A stretch of 45,923 nucleotides of DNA, from NCBI GenBank assembly GCA_022827245.1, contig JAJDTI010000006.1, forward strand, positions 1-45,923. Reading direction: 5' to 3'. Shown one piece after another: positions 16,486 to 23,891 of the stretch (positions within the stretch are counted from its first letter, which is position 1; each line of letters begins with the position of its first letter). The notes below the pieces were generated by a model that made no database searches, was not told where the DNA came from, and saw nothing but the letters and a program-made list of their open reading frames with translations. The DNA comes from Pseudomonadales bacterium. GTDB taxonomy: Bacteria; Pseudomonadota; Gammaproteobacteria; Pseudomonadales; Azotimanducaceae. The position numbers and the translations under genes are program-made.

Positions 16486-17760
16486 GTGTGGATCCTCGAA
16501 CTCAACGACGCGGAGATCACCCTGTCCCGGGACGGGAACGTCGCCTACCAGGAGCCCGGCATCGCCTCCCTGGCGGGGCGCACGCCGGCCTTCGGCAACG
16601 ACGCCCTCGCCACCGCGCGCCTGGACCCCCGGCGCTCCGAGAACCAGTACTTCGCGCGCATGAACGGCGAGCCCGTCCAAGCAACGGCCCCGGGGGTCGC
16701 AAACCAGGCCGACCTGGTGTATCGGCACCTCCGGCAGATCGCGCAGGAAGCGGGCCTCGACGGCGTGGCCGTTCACCTGGTCGTGCCGAGCACGAGCACA
16801 CCGGATCAGCTCGGCCTGCTCCTCGGCATCGCGCAGGAAGCGGGCCTCGAGGTCGCTTCGCTCCTCGACGCGGCGGTGGCCGCCGCGGCCACCGCGTCGC
16901 TCCCGGCGGAAGCGCGCCTCCTCGACGTCTCCCTGCATCGGGCGTCGGTCGCGAGCCTCGCGTGCGAGTCCACCGTGCGCCGGATCGCCGCCGAGGAGGT
17001 CGGGGAGGCGGGCCTGCTGCGCCTGCTCGAGGGGTGGGTGGACGCCGTGGCCGACCGTTTCGTCGCCGAGACCCGTTTCGACCCGTTGACCATCGCCGCG
17101 GCGGAACAGCAGGTGTTCGACCAGGTCTACGCCGCCGTCGCGCGCTCGTCCGGCGCCGCGCCGGCCGAGTTGACCATAGAGGTGGCGCACCGGGGCGACA
17201 CGCGGACCGTGGACCTCCCGCTGTCCGTGCTCGCCGGCAAGTCCGCGCAACGCTACGAGGTCCTCGCCCAGCACGTCGGCGCCCCGACGACCCTCGCGCT
17301 CACGCGCCGCGCGCAGCGGCTGCCGGGCCTCACGGCCCTGCTCGACGGCCTCGGCCACACGGTGGTGCGCCTCGACGCCGAGGCGTCCCGCGCCGGCGTC
17401 GAGGCGTCCGCGGACACCCTCGAGGCCGGGGACGGCGTCAGTTTCGTGTCCGCGGTGCCCGCGCCGGATCGCGTGGTTCCCGTGGCCGTCGCCGAGGCCC
17501 CCGGCACGCACCTCCTGTGCGGCGCCGTCGCGGTCCCCCTCGGCGACCTGTGCGAGGCCGCCGCACACCCCGAGGCCGGCGGTCTCGGCGCCGCCTTCCG
17601 CATCGAGCGCCGGGAGGACGCCCACTACCTCGTGCCGGCAGCCGGCGTCCCCGTCTCCCTGAACGGTCAGCCCGTCGGGGGCGCGACCGCGGTCGGCCCG
17701 GGCGCGGCGATCGAGTCCGGCGGACGCGCGTTCCGCATCGTGCGGGTGACGGGCGACTGA
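16486..17760 (+). CDS. Hsp70-like actin-fold protein with FHA-like tail
   Basis: A 424-residue cytoplasmic protein with a GTG start. The first ~360 residues resemble an Hsp70/MreB-type ATPase: an early beta hairpin (MWILELNDAEITLSRDG), VAVHLVVPSTSTPDQLGLLL (about 95-114), the AGLEVASLLDAAVAAAA block (about 119-135) and a later sugar-kinase-like half (GLTALLDGLGHTVVRLDAEAS). The classical phosphate loops are poorly conserved, so ATPase activity is uncertain. The C-terminal ~54 residues (from about 371) are beta-rich with PVSLNGQPV and a glycine turn like an FHA or PilZ-type sandwich. It sits between the proton channel and the VWA genes and is predicted to control the channel from the cytoplasm. 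Confidence 0.7.
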   Translation: MWILELNDAEITLSRDGNVAYQEPGIASLAGRTPAFGNDALATARLDPRRSENQYFARMNGEPVQATAPGVANQADLVYRHLRQIAQEAGLDGVAVHLVVPSTSTPDQLGLLLGIAQEAGLEVASLLDAAVAAAATASLPAEARLLDVSLHRASVASLACESTVRRIAAEEVGEAGLLRLLEGWVDAVADRFVAETRFDPLTIAAAEQQVFDQVYAAVARSSGAAPAELTIEVAHRGDTRTVDLPLSVLAGKSAQRYEVLAQHVGAPTTLALTRRAQRLPGLTALLDGLGHTVVRLDAEASRAGVEASADTLEAGDGVSFVSAVPAPDRVVPVAVAEAPGTHLLCGAVAVPLGDLCEAAAHPEAGGLGAAFRIERREDAHYLVPAAGVPVSLNGQPVGGATAVGPGAAIESGGRAFRIVRVTGD

Positions 17761-17764
17761 CGCC

Positions 17765-18847
17765 ATGGCCAGAAGACGCCGCTTCAACGCGTTCTCGCTC
17801 TCCTTCCTGGACGTCATGTCCTGCGGCTTCGGCGCGGTCGTGCTGATCTTCCTCATCATCGAGCACTCGACCGACGACGACGTGCGCGCGGTGAGCCGCG
17901 ACCTTCTCGCGGAGATCCGGCTCCTCGACTACGAGATCGAGAGCGGGCGGCCGGACCTCGCCGAACTGCAGGAGCGCATCGAGGAGCTCAAGCGCCAGAT
18001 CGCGGAGGCGCGCCGGGCACGGATGTCCATCGTGGAGGACGCCGAACGCCGGCGCGACGAACTCGACGACCTCGAGGCGCTCACCATCGCGGAGCGCGAG
18101 AGCCTGGAGCAACTCAAGACCGACGTGGAGACGCGCGAGGAAGAGGTCGATCGGTTGCGCGCGATCGAGGAAGAGAACGCCGGCCGCTCGGCCATCTTCG
18201 TGGAAGGCGAAGGGGACCGCCAGTACCTCACGGGCCTGTTCGTCGGCGGGTCGCACATCCTCATCGCCCTCGACGCGTCCGCGAGCATGCTCGATGCGAG
18301 CATCGTGAACATCATCCGCCGCCGCAACATGCCGGTCGAACGCCAGTTGCAGTCGCCCAAGTGGCGACGGGCGGTGCGCACGGTGGAGTGGCTGACGGCG
18401 CAGGTGCCGATCGACAGCCAGTTCCAGATCGTGCGCTTCAACACCGCGGTCGAGTCCGCACTCCCCTCCGAGGCGTGGTACGACACCACCGACGCCAACG
18501 TGATGTCCGACGCCATCGAGGCGCTCGGCGAGACGCCGCCGGGCGGCGGGACCAGCCTCGAGAACCTGTTCGACGCCATGTGGCGGATGGACCCGGTGCC
18601 GGACAACGTCTTCCTGATCGTCGACAGCCTGCCCACCCAGGGCGCGAACGCGCCACGCCGCGCGACCGTCACCGGGCGCCAGCGGATGTCGCACTACGGC
18701 GACGCCCTGAAGCGGCTGCCGCCGAACGTCCCCGTCAACGTCATCATGTTCCCCATGGAGGGCGACCCGCTGGCGCCGGCGGCCTACTGGTCGCTGGCGC
18801 AGAACACGGGGGGCGTGTACATGTCCCCGTCCGAGGACTGGCCGTGA
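17765..18847 (+). CDS. Membrane-anchored coiled-coil VWA protein 1
   Basis: A 360-residue protein with one N-terminal helix (about 10-32), a coiled coil (about 45-135, DYEIESGRPDLAELQERIEE and so on) and a von Willebrand factor A domain. The VWA metal site is seen as D170-A-S-A-S174 with Thr263 in GGGTSLENLF and the LIVDSLPTQG loop. The helix begins FSLSFLDVMSCGFGA and holds Asp16. An Asp in this position is the proton-binding residue of ExbD/TolR helices, so the protein probably plugs into the ExbB-like pentamer. The VWA domain would lie in the periplasm. The next VWA gene overlaps it by four bases (GTGA) and is a diverged paralogue. Confidence 0.9.
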   Translation: MARRRRFNAFSLSFLDVMSCGFGAVVLIFLIIEHSTDDDVRAVSRDLLAEIRLLDYEIESGRPDLAELQERIEELKRQIAEARRARMSIVEDAERRRDELDDLEALTIAERESLEQLKTDVETREEEVDRLRAIEEENAGRSAIFVEGEGDRQYLTGLFVGGSHILIALDASASMLDASIVNIIRRRNMPVERQLQSPKWRRAVRTVEWLTAQVPIDSQFQIVRFNTAVESALPSEAWYDTTDANVMSDAIEALGETPPGGGTSLENLFDAMWRMDPVPDNVFLIVDSLPTQGANAPRRATVTGRQRMSHYGDALKRLPPNVPVNVIMFPMEGDPLAPAAYWSLAQNTGGVYMSPSEDWP

Positions 18848-19851
18848 AGACCCGCGCGCGACGCGAGGTGGAGGAGTTCAGCCTGTCCTTCCTCGACGTC
18901 ATCTGCTGCGGCTTCGGCGCCATCGTGCTGCTGCTCATCATCACCAAGACGGTCGAGCCGCTGGCCCTGGAACTCGTGAGCGTCGATCTCGACGGGCAGG
19001 TCGCCGCCAGGCGCGAGTCGGCGCACCAGATCCGGGGGGAGATCCAGGTACTCGAGCGGCAGATGTCGGACGAGCAGCGCCAGCTCGAGGAGGACCTGCG
19101 CGAACTGGCCCGCGCCCGGCGCGAGCTTTCCGAGATCCTGGGCGAGTTCGCCACCACCTCCGAGGAGGCCGACATCCAGGCCGTGGAGCGCAGCCGCCTC
19201 GCCGCCGCGCGCCAGACGCTGACCGACGAGATGACGCGCCTGCTCGGCGCCGGCTTCGAGCGCCGGGACAACGTGGTGGGCGGCATCACCGTCGACTCCG
19301 AGTACATCATCTTCGTCATCGACACGTCCGGCAGCATGCAGCGCTTCGCGTGGGGATCGGTGGTGCGCAAGCTCGGCGAGACCCTGGCCATCTACCCCGA
19401 GGTCAAGGGCATCCAGGTGCTGAACGACATGGGCGACTACATGTTCGGCAACTTCCGCGATCGCTGGATACCGGACTCCCCGACCCGCCGCGAAGCGATC
19501 ATGCGGCGGCTCGAGACCTGGGCGCCGTTCAGCAACTCGAGCCCGGTGGAGGGCATCGAGCGGGCGGTCGCGACATTCTGGTCGCCCGACAAGAAGATCA
19601 GCGTCTACGTGTTCGGGGACGACTTCAGCGGGGACTCCGTCGAGGAGGTGGTCGACACCGTGGACCGTATCAACCGGGCGGACGAATCCGGCGAGCGGCG
19701 GGTGCGCATCCACGCCGTGGGCTTCCCCGTCATCTTCCAGGCGGCGCCGCGCCAGCAGCAGTCCGCGTATCGTTTCGCCGCGCTCATGCGCGAACTGACC
19801 TACCGCAACAACGGCACCTTCGTGGGGCTCGGCGTCGACTCGCTGCACTGA
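18844..19851 (+). CDS. Membrane-anchored coiled-coil VWA protein 2
   Basis: A 335-residue paralogue of VWA protein 1, started by the GTG that overlaps its stop codon. The helix motif is FSLSFLDVICCGFGA with Asp18, followed by a coiled coil (about 55-130) and a VWA domain with the metal motif D160-T-S-G-S164. S232/S233 (SNSSPVEGIE) take the place of the MIDAS Thr, and the FGDDFSGDSVEE loop supplies further acidic ligands. The pairing of two different VWA proteins suggests a heterodimer in place of the ExbD or MotB homodimer. It ends the main block; the next genes are two lipoproteins after a 309-bp gap. Confidence 0.9.
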   Translation: MKTRARREVEEFSLSFLDVICCGFGAIVLLLIITKTVEPLALELVSVDLDGQVAARRESAHQIRGEIQVLERQMSDEQRQLEEDLRELARARRELSEILGEFATTSEEADIQAVERSRLAAARQTLTDEMTRLLGAGFERRDNVVGGITVDSEYIIFVIDTSGSMQRFAWGSVVRKLGETLAIYPEVKGIQVLNDMGDYMFGNFRDRWIPDSPTRREAIMRRLETWAPFSNSSPVEGIERAVATFWSPDKKISVYVFGDDFSGDSVEEVVDTVDRINRADESGERRVRIHAVGFPVIFQAAPRQQQSAYRFAALMRELTYRNNGTFVGLGVDSLH

Positions 19852-20160
19852 CGCCCGTCAGGCTGGTTTCAGTCTGAAATATACCGTTGCCTTTCGTAGC
19901 AACTTGGAGTTAGACTGCTCGCACTTTCGTCCTGCCCGCGGCGACGGGCGGATCGCGGAGGAAACCACGAGGCGGCAGAAGGGAGAGCACCGCCTCCTCC
20001 CGACCGGGGAAACCCGGACGGGGACCGCCGGGAACCGCCATCGCCGCTGTTTCTTCCTTGAGCCCCCGGCGGTTGCCGCGCGCAGCCCTTGTAGCGTCGT
20101 GCCCCTGACTTGACCCCCGTGCGGATTGTCTGCACAGTGAGGCCGCAACAGGAGAGGACG
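19852..20160 (+). other. 309-bp intergenic region between VWA2 and the lipoprotein pair
   Basis: No convincing ORF is visible. A patch at 19865-19920 is clearly richer in A+T than its surroundings and holds TTGCCT (19887) and TAGACT (19911), spaced 18 bases apart, which may be a promoter. The remainder is GC-rich and featureless apart from the second promoter candidate noted separately. A short imperfect TTTCA/TGAAA hairpin follows the VWA2 stop codon and could be a weak terminator. Confidence 0.4.
20110..20138 (+). promoter_or_regulatory. Candidate promoter of the lipoprotein pair
   Basis: TTGACC (20110-20115) is separated by 17 bases from CACAGT (20133-20138). The -35 is good and the -10 weak. 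Transcription would begin about 20 bases before the ATG at 20161. Judged by eye only. Confidence 0.3.
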
Positions 20161-20784
20161 ATGCGAAACCCGCTTCCCGCCGGGATCCTGACCGCATGCT
20201 TCGTTCTTGGCGGCTGCGGCGGTGCGAACGTCCTCGTGGAGACCACCGTCCCCACACCGCTGGTCGAACCGCTGCCCCTGACGATGGGCGTCCACTTCGA
20301 CGCATCCCTCACCGACTACGTACACGAGGAGGACCTCGAGCTGTACGGCAAGTTCCGTATCGAGCTCGGGTCCACGCAGGTGCCCGTGTTCGAGCGCGTG
20401 TTCGACGCCATGTTCGCCCGCACCGAGCACATGGAAACGCTCGATGCGCCGAGCGCCGGGGTCGACGCGATCATCGTGCCCGTGGTCGAGGAACTGCAGT
20501 TCTCGATACCGGCCCAGACGCGCAGCGACTTCTTCGAGATCTGGATCAAGTACAAGATCGACATCTACGCCCCGAACGGCGAACTGCTCTCGAGCTGGCC
20601 CCTGCCCGCCTACGGCAAGAGCAACTCGAGGAACTTCGGGTTCATGGAGTCGTCCAGCGACCTCGGGCTCAACGAGGCCACGATCTGGGCGCTGCGCGAC
20701 GCGGCGGCGCACTTCGCCTTCTACTTCCCCCAGGCGCCCGAGATCAGGACGCTCACCGACCGGGCCATGCAGGCGAGCGGATGA
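20161..20784 (+). CDS. Predicted lipoprotein A, unknown family
   Basis: A 207-residue lipoprotein. A short signal ends in the lipobox L16-G-G-C19, and AGGAGAGG lies just before the ATG, so the start is well supported. The mature part is alpha/beta: a strand-rich N-terminal half (LPLTMGVHFDASLTDYVHEE), a central GVDAIIVPVVEELQFSIP stretch and a tail with ALRDAAAHFAFYFPQ. No domain is recognised; the general shape recalls outer-membrane assembly lipoproteins. It overlaps the next gene by the ATGA arrangement. By position and orientation it probably belongs to the VWA/ExbB-like cluster. Confidence 0.75.
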   Translation: MRNPLPAGILTACFVLGGCGGANVLVETTVPTPLVEPLPLTMGVHFDASLTDYVHEEDLELYGKFRIELGSTQVPVFERVFDAMFARTEHMETLDAPSAGVDAIIVPVVEELQFSIPAQTRSDFFEIWIKYKIDIYAPNGELLSSWPLPAYGKSNSRNFGFMESSSDLGLNEATIWALRDAAAHFAFYFPQAPEIRTLTDRAMQASG

Positions 20785-21455
20785 CGCGCGGCGCCGCATT
20801 CGGGACCCTCCTGGCGCTCGCCACCCTCACGAGCGTGCCGGGCTGCGTCACGGCGACCGTGCAGGAAGTGCGCGAAGGCAGCACCGGCATCAGCGCGGAC
20901 GAGTCCATCGTGGTCCTCGGGCGCAGGCACAAGACGCGGGGCGAGACGGAGTCGGGCTTCGTCGACTGCGTGAGCCGGGCCGTCGCCGGTGGCCGGGACT
21001 TCGGCGTGATGTCCGAGAGCGACTTCGTCGACGCGACGTTCCCCTGGTTCGAGCCGCGCACGGCGCCCGTGGACGTCGACGACTTCTCCCAGGTAGTCGC
21101 GCACCCCCTGCTGTCCGAACGCATCCGCGAAATCGGGGTGCGCTACCTGGTGTGGATCGAGGGCACGACCCAGCGCACCAGCGAGACGGGCACGGTCAAC
21201 TGCACGATGGTGAGCGGCGGTATCCCCGCGTGTTTCGGCTTCCTGTCGTGGGAGAACGACTCGAACTACGAGGCCTCGGTGTGGGACGTGCGGCAGGGCA
21301 TCAACGTCGGCCGCGTCCGCTCCGAGGCCGTCGGCACCAGCTTCATTCCCGCCCTGGTAGTGCCGATTCCCATCGTCGCGCGGGTACGCCAGGGCGCCTG
21401 CAGCAGCCTTTCCGACCAGTTGCGGTCTTTCCTGTCGGACGAGGCGGAAACGTAG
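20781..21455 (+). CDS. Predicted lipoprotein B, unknown family
   Basis: A 224-residue protein with a signal ending in V19-P-G-C22, an acceptable though weaker lipobox. The mature region has a Rossmann-like flavour (ESIVVLGRRHKTRGETES, GRDFGVMSESDFVDATFPWF, GVRYLVWIEGTTQRT), with three or four Cys (C63, C141, C151, C208 approximately) that could form disulfides. FIPALVVPIPIVARVRQGA near the C-terminus resembles the ends of periplasmic CsgG/TolB-like polypeptides. The family is not recognised. A hairpin follows the stop codon. Confidence 0.7.
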   Translation: MTRGAAFGTLLALATLTSVPGCVTATVQEVREGSTGISADESIVVLGRRHKTRGETESGFVDCVSRAVAGGRDFGVMSESDFVDATFPWFEPRTAPVDVDDFSQVVAHPLLSERIREIGVRYLVWIEGTTQRTSETGTVNCTMVSGGIPACFGFLSWENDSNYEASVWDVRQGINVGRVRSEAVGTSFIPALVVPIPIVARVRQGACSSLSDQLRSFLSDEAET

Positions 21456-21459
21456 GAGG

Positions 21460-21478
21460 CCGCGCCGCAACGGCGCGG
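21460..21478 (+). terminator. Hairpin after lipoprotein B
   Basis: CCGCGCCG and CGGCGCGG form a perfect 8-bp stem around CAA, four bases after the stop codon of lipoprotein B. There is no T-tract after it. It probably marks the end of the envelope cluster and separates it from the convergent methyltransferase gene. Confidence 0.45.
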
Positions 21479-21542
21479 GCTTGCATGGAAGTACGCATCC
21501 GCCGAAGGGGGGAACGCCAATACTTCCTTACGCGTCAGCGGC

Positions 21543-21570
21543 CGAGGGAGCTTCCCCGGCTGAAGGCTCC
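21543..21570 (+). repeat. Degenerate relative of the palindromic repeat
   Basis: The sequence has CGAGGGAGCT followed by CCCCGGCTGAAGGCTC, which matches the tail seen after the copies at 4896 and 30505. The second half of the stem is largely missing. It lies between the lipoprotein B gene and the stop codon of the convergent methyltransferase gene. Confidence 0.45.
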
Positions 21571-22205
21571 TAGGCCGCGCCGTTGCGCACCTCGAGCACC
21601 TCGCCGCAGACACGCCCCGGGTCGGACGCGTACCACTCCGTCAGTTCCACCTCCCATCGCCTGGAACAACGCTCGGCGAACTCGTAGAAGGTCGTGCGCC
21701 CCGGGTCCGCGATCACGATCCGCGGCACGCCCCCGCGCATGGCCCGGTTGACGAGATGGGTCATCGGCTTGACCAGGCGTTCCCAGAAACAGACGTCCGA
21801 GCCGATCAGCAGGTCTTCCTCCCCCAGCCGCCGGGTGGTCAGCCGTTCCAGCGGGCGGTGCAGCGGCGTCACCTGGACGTCGTTGAGTCCGGCCAGCAGT
21901 TTCAAAAACGGAAACACGTTGCCGTCGAAGTCGACCCCGGTCGCCCGCGCGTGGAACGTCTTGGCGCAGTAGACCGCCGCGCTGCCCCAGCCGCAGCCGA
22001 TCTCCATGATCCGCGCCCGCTTCCGCGGCGGCCGGTGCTGCAGGTAGTCCATGAGGACGAAGCTGGACTGCCAGGTGCGGTGCCCGTGCGAACTTGGCGT
22101 GTAGCGCTCCCGCAAGGCCCGGATCAGCCGGTGCCGCGCTCCCAGGAGGTAGATGCCGTACGCCTGGTACACGTGCTCCTCGGGCATCTGTTCGAGTTTG
22201 GGCAT
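21570..22205 (-). CDS. Class I SAM-dependent methyltransferase
   Basis: A 211-residue protein from the ATG at 22205; an upstream TTG would add eleven residues. The fold is a Rossmann methyltransferase: ARIMEIGCGWGSAAVYCAK contains the SAM-binding GxGxG-type loop (GCGWGS), ATGVDFDGNVFPF the acidic strand after it, and DLLIGSDVCFWE the motif after the third strand. IADPGRTTFYEFAER lies towards the C-terminus. It belongs with the small protein methyltransferases whose substrate is not predictable from sequence. It is convergent with the lipoprotein pair and divergent from pobA, so its position gives no clear functional partner. Confidence 0.8.
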   Translation of the reverse strand: MPKLEQMPEEHVYQAYGIYLLGARHRLIRALRERYTPSSHGHRTWQSSFVLMDYLQHRPPRKRARIMEIGCGWGSAAVYCAKTFHARATGVDFDGNVFPFLKLLAGLNDVQVTPLHRPLERLTTRRLGEEDLLIGSDVCFWERLVKPMTHLVNRAMRGGVPRIVIADPGRTTFYEFAERCSRRWEVELTEWYASDPGRVCGEVLEVRNGAA

Positions 22206-22273
22206 GACGGCATTCGGTCGGCAAGGCGGGCCTCGCAATAGTGTGCCGGGGGCGAATCGAACGCGTCAATCCG

Positions 22274-22299
22274 CTCGGGAGACGCACTCGGGAGACGCA
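22274..22299 (+). repeat. 13-bp perfect tandem duplication
   Basis: Two adjacent copies of CTCGGGAGACGCA lie in the 212-bp divergent gap before pobA. It may be a binding site for a regulator or only replication slippage. The gap otherwise holds a TTGACA at 22396 that is too close to the pobA ATG for an ordinary promoter. Confidence 0.6.
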
Positions 22300-22417
22300 C
22301 TCTGAAGACGAGTCCCGGTCGCATCGGACACGCCGCTTCTGGAACACTATGCGCTGCCGGGCGGACCCGCTCGAGCCGGGACGGGAGACAGCGTGTTGAC
22401 AGCGACCATCGACCACC

Positions 22418-23602
22418 ATGCCTGACTCCCGCACGCAGGTCGCCATCGTCGGTGGCGGACCGGCCGGCCTCCTGCTCTCGCAGCGGCTGCACCTCGAGGG
22501 CGTCGACACCATCGTGCTCGAACGACAGTCCCGGGCTCATGTCCTCGGGCGCATCCGTGCCGGCCTGCTCGAATGGGGCTCCGTCGAGGTGCTGCGGGAC
22601 TCCGGCGTGGGGGCGCGGATGGACCGCGAGGGCCTCGAGCACGACGGCTCGGACATCGTCTGGGGAGGCGCCCACCGGCTCACGATGGACACCCGCCGCT
22701 TCGCGGGCCGACCGATGATGGCCTACGGGCAGACCGGCCTCACGGAGGACCTCTACCGGGCCCGGGACGCCGCCGGCGGGGTCGTCCTCGACCGGGTGGA
22801 GGACATCGTCCTGCACGACGTCACGAGCGCGACGCCGTCGGTGACGTATGCGCGCGACGGGACGCGGCACCACCTTACCTGCGACTTCGTGGCGGGCTGC
22901 GACGGCTTTCACGGGGTTTCCCGGCAGGCGATTCCCGCCGCGCAACGGCGCGAGTTCGAGAAGACCTATCCGTTCGGTTGGCTCGGCATCCTGTCCGAGA
23001 CGCCGCCGCTGCCGGAACTCATCTATGCCAACAGCCCGCGCGGCTTCGCCCTCAGCTCCCAGCGCGGGCCGGCCATGGCCCGCTACTACGTGCAGTGCCC
23101 ACTCGACACGGACCTCGAGGACTGGCCGGACGAGCGCTTCTGGGAGGAACTGCGGGCACGCTATCCCGCCGCGCTGGCCAACGCCATCGTCACGGGACCC
23201 TCGATCGAGAAGTCCATCGCCCCCTTGCGGAGCTTCGTGTCGGAGCCCATGTCCTGGGGGCGGCTGTTCCTGGCCGGGGATGCCGCCCACATCGTGCCGC
23301 CCACCGGCGCCAAGGGGCTCAACCTCGCCATCTCGGATGTCTTCTACCTGTCGCGGGCCCTCGCGGCACACTACCGTCACGGCGACGAGACCTACCTCGC
23401 TTCGTACGCGGAGATGTCCCTGCGGCGCGTGTGGGGGGCGGCCCGCTTCTCCTGGTGGCTGACCGGGCTGCTGCACCGCTTTCCCGACCAGAGCGGCTTC
23501 GAGCTGCGCGCGCAGGAGCAGGAACTGCAGCACATGGCCACGTCCGAGGCCTACATGACGGCGGTCTGCGAGCAGTACGCGGGCCTGCCGTTCGAGAGTT
23601 GA
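22418..23602 (+). CDS. pobA: 4-hydroxybenzoate 3-monooxygenase PobA
   Basis: A 394-residue single-component flavoprotein hydroxylase making protocatechuate from 4-hydroxybenzoate with NADPH and O2. VAIVGGGPAGLLLSQRLH (9-26) is the FAD GxGxxG motif, RIRAGLLEWGSVEVL is the conserved region in PHBH, VAGCDGFHGVSRQAIP the DG motif that touches both FAD and NAD(P)H, and LFLAGDAAHIVPPTGAKG the GD motif. RYYVQCPLDTDLEDWPDERF matches the PHBH core. It is full length. With the lig genes downstream it feeds the 4,5-cleavage pathway. The gene lies beside a symporter pair, and no PobR-like regulator is present in the window. Confidence 0.93.
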   Translation: MPDSRTQVAIVGGGPAGLLLSQRLHLEGVDTIVLERQSRAHVLGRIRAGLLEWGSVEVLRDSGVGARMDREGLEHDGSDIVWGGAHRLTMDTRRFAGRPMMAYGQTGLTEDLYRARDAAGGVVLDRVEDIVLHDVTSATPSVTYARDGTRHHLTCDFVAGCDGFHGVSRQAIPAAQRREFEKTYPFGWLGILSETPPLPELIYANSPRGFALSSQRGPAMARYYVQCPLDTDLEDWPDERFWEELRARYPAALANAIVTGPSIEKSIAPLRSFVSEPMSWGRLFLAGDAAHIVPPTGAKGLNLAISDVFYLSRALAAHYRHGDETYLASYAEMSLRRVWGAARFSWWLTGLLHRFPDQSGFELRAQEQELQHMATSEAYMTAVCEQYAGLPFES

Positions 23603-23681
23603 ACCAACCGAGGACCGATGACATGAGCGAGCGGATCGCGTTGCGGGCACGGGCGCCGGGGGAAGCGCCGGGGCCGCCGCG

Positions 23682-23891
23682 ATGAGGCTGCGCTGGATCT
23701 GCGCGCTGGCCGTGACCGGGCTGTTCCTGCTCCTGACGATCGGCATCCCGGTCTGGCCGGAGCTCCTGGCGCTTCCGCTCGCGGGTCCGTTCAACCTCGG
23801 CATGGCCGTGTACGCGGTGATCCTGGTCGGCACGCCCGTCCTCGCCTTCGTCTACCTGTACCTGCGCCAACGGGACAGATCCTCGAGATGA
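23682..23891 (+). CDS. Small two-helix membrane protein, symporter partner (DUF485-like)
   Basis: A 69-residue protein with two hydrophobic helices (about 5-24 and 38-60) and a basic tail. Genes of this type, such as yjcH before actP in E. coli, commonly precede acetate-type sodium/solute symporters. The next gene overlaps it by ATGA and encodes just such a symporter, so the assignment comes from both shape and context. The function is unclear; it may assist assembly or regulation of the carrier. Confidence 0.75.
   Translation: MRLRWICALAVTGLFLLLTIGIPVWPELLALPLAGPFNLGMAVYAVILVGTPVLAFVYLYLRQRDRSSR

Noticed and set aside
15687..19851. Zorya-type antiphage system
   Set aside because: There is a MotA-like channel but no ZorB-type MotB/OmpA partner, no helicase (ZorD) and no ZorC. 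The VWA, PEGA and lipoprotein parts do not fit.
22396..22401. TTGACA just before the pobA ATG
   Set aside because: A -10 at the usual distance would fall inside the gene after the ATG, so it is not the pobA promoter.
23623..23685. A 20-codon frame (MSERIALRARAPGEAPGPPR) between pobA and the small membrane gene, overlapping it by ATGA
   Set aside because: It has no recognisable pattern and only a weak ribosome site. It could be a coupling peptide but cannot be supported.
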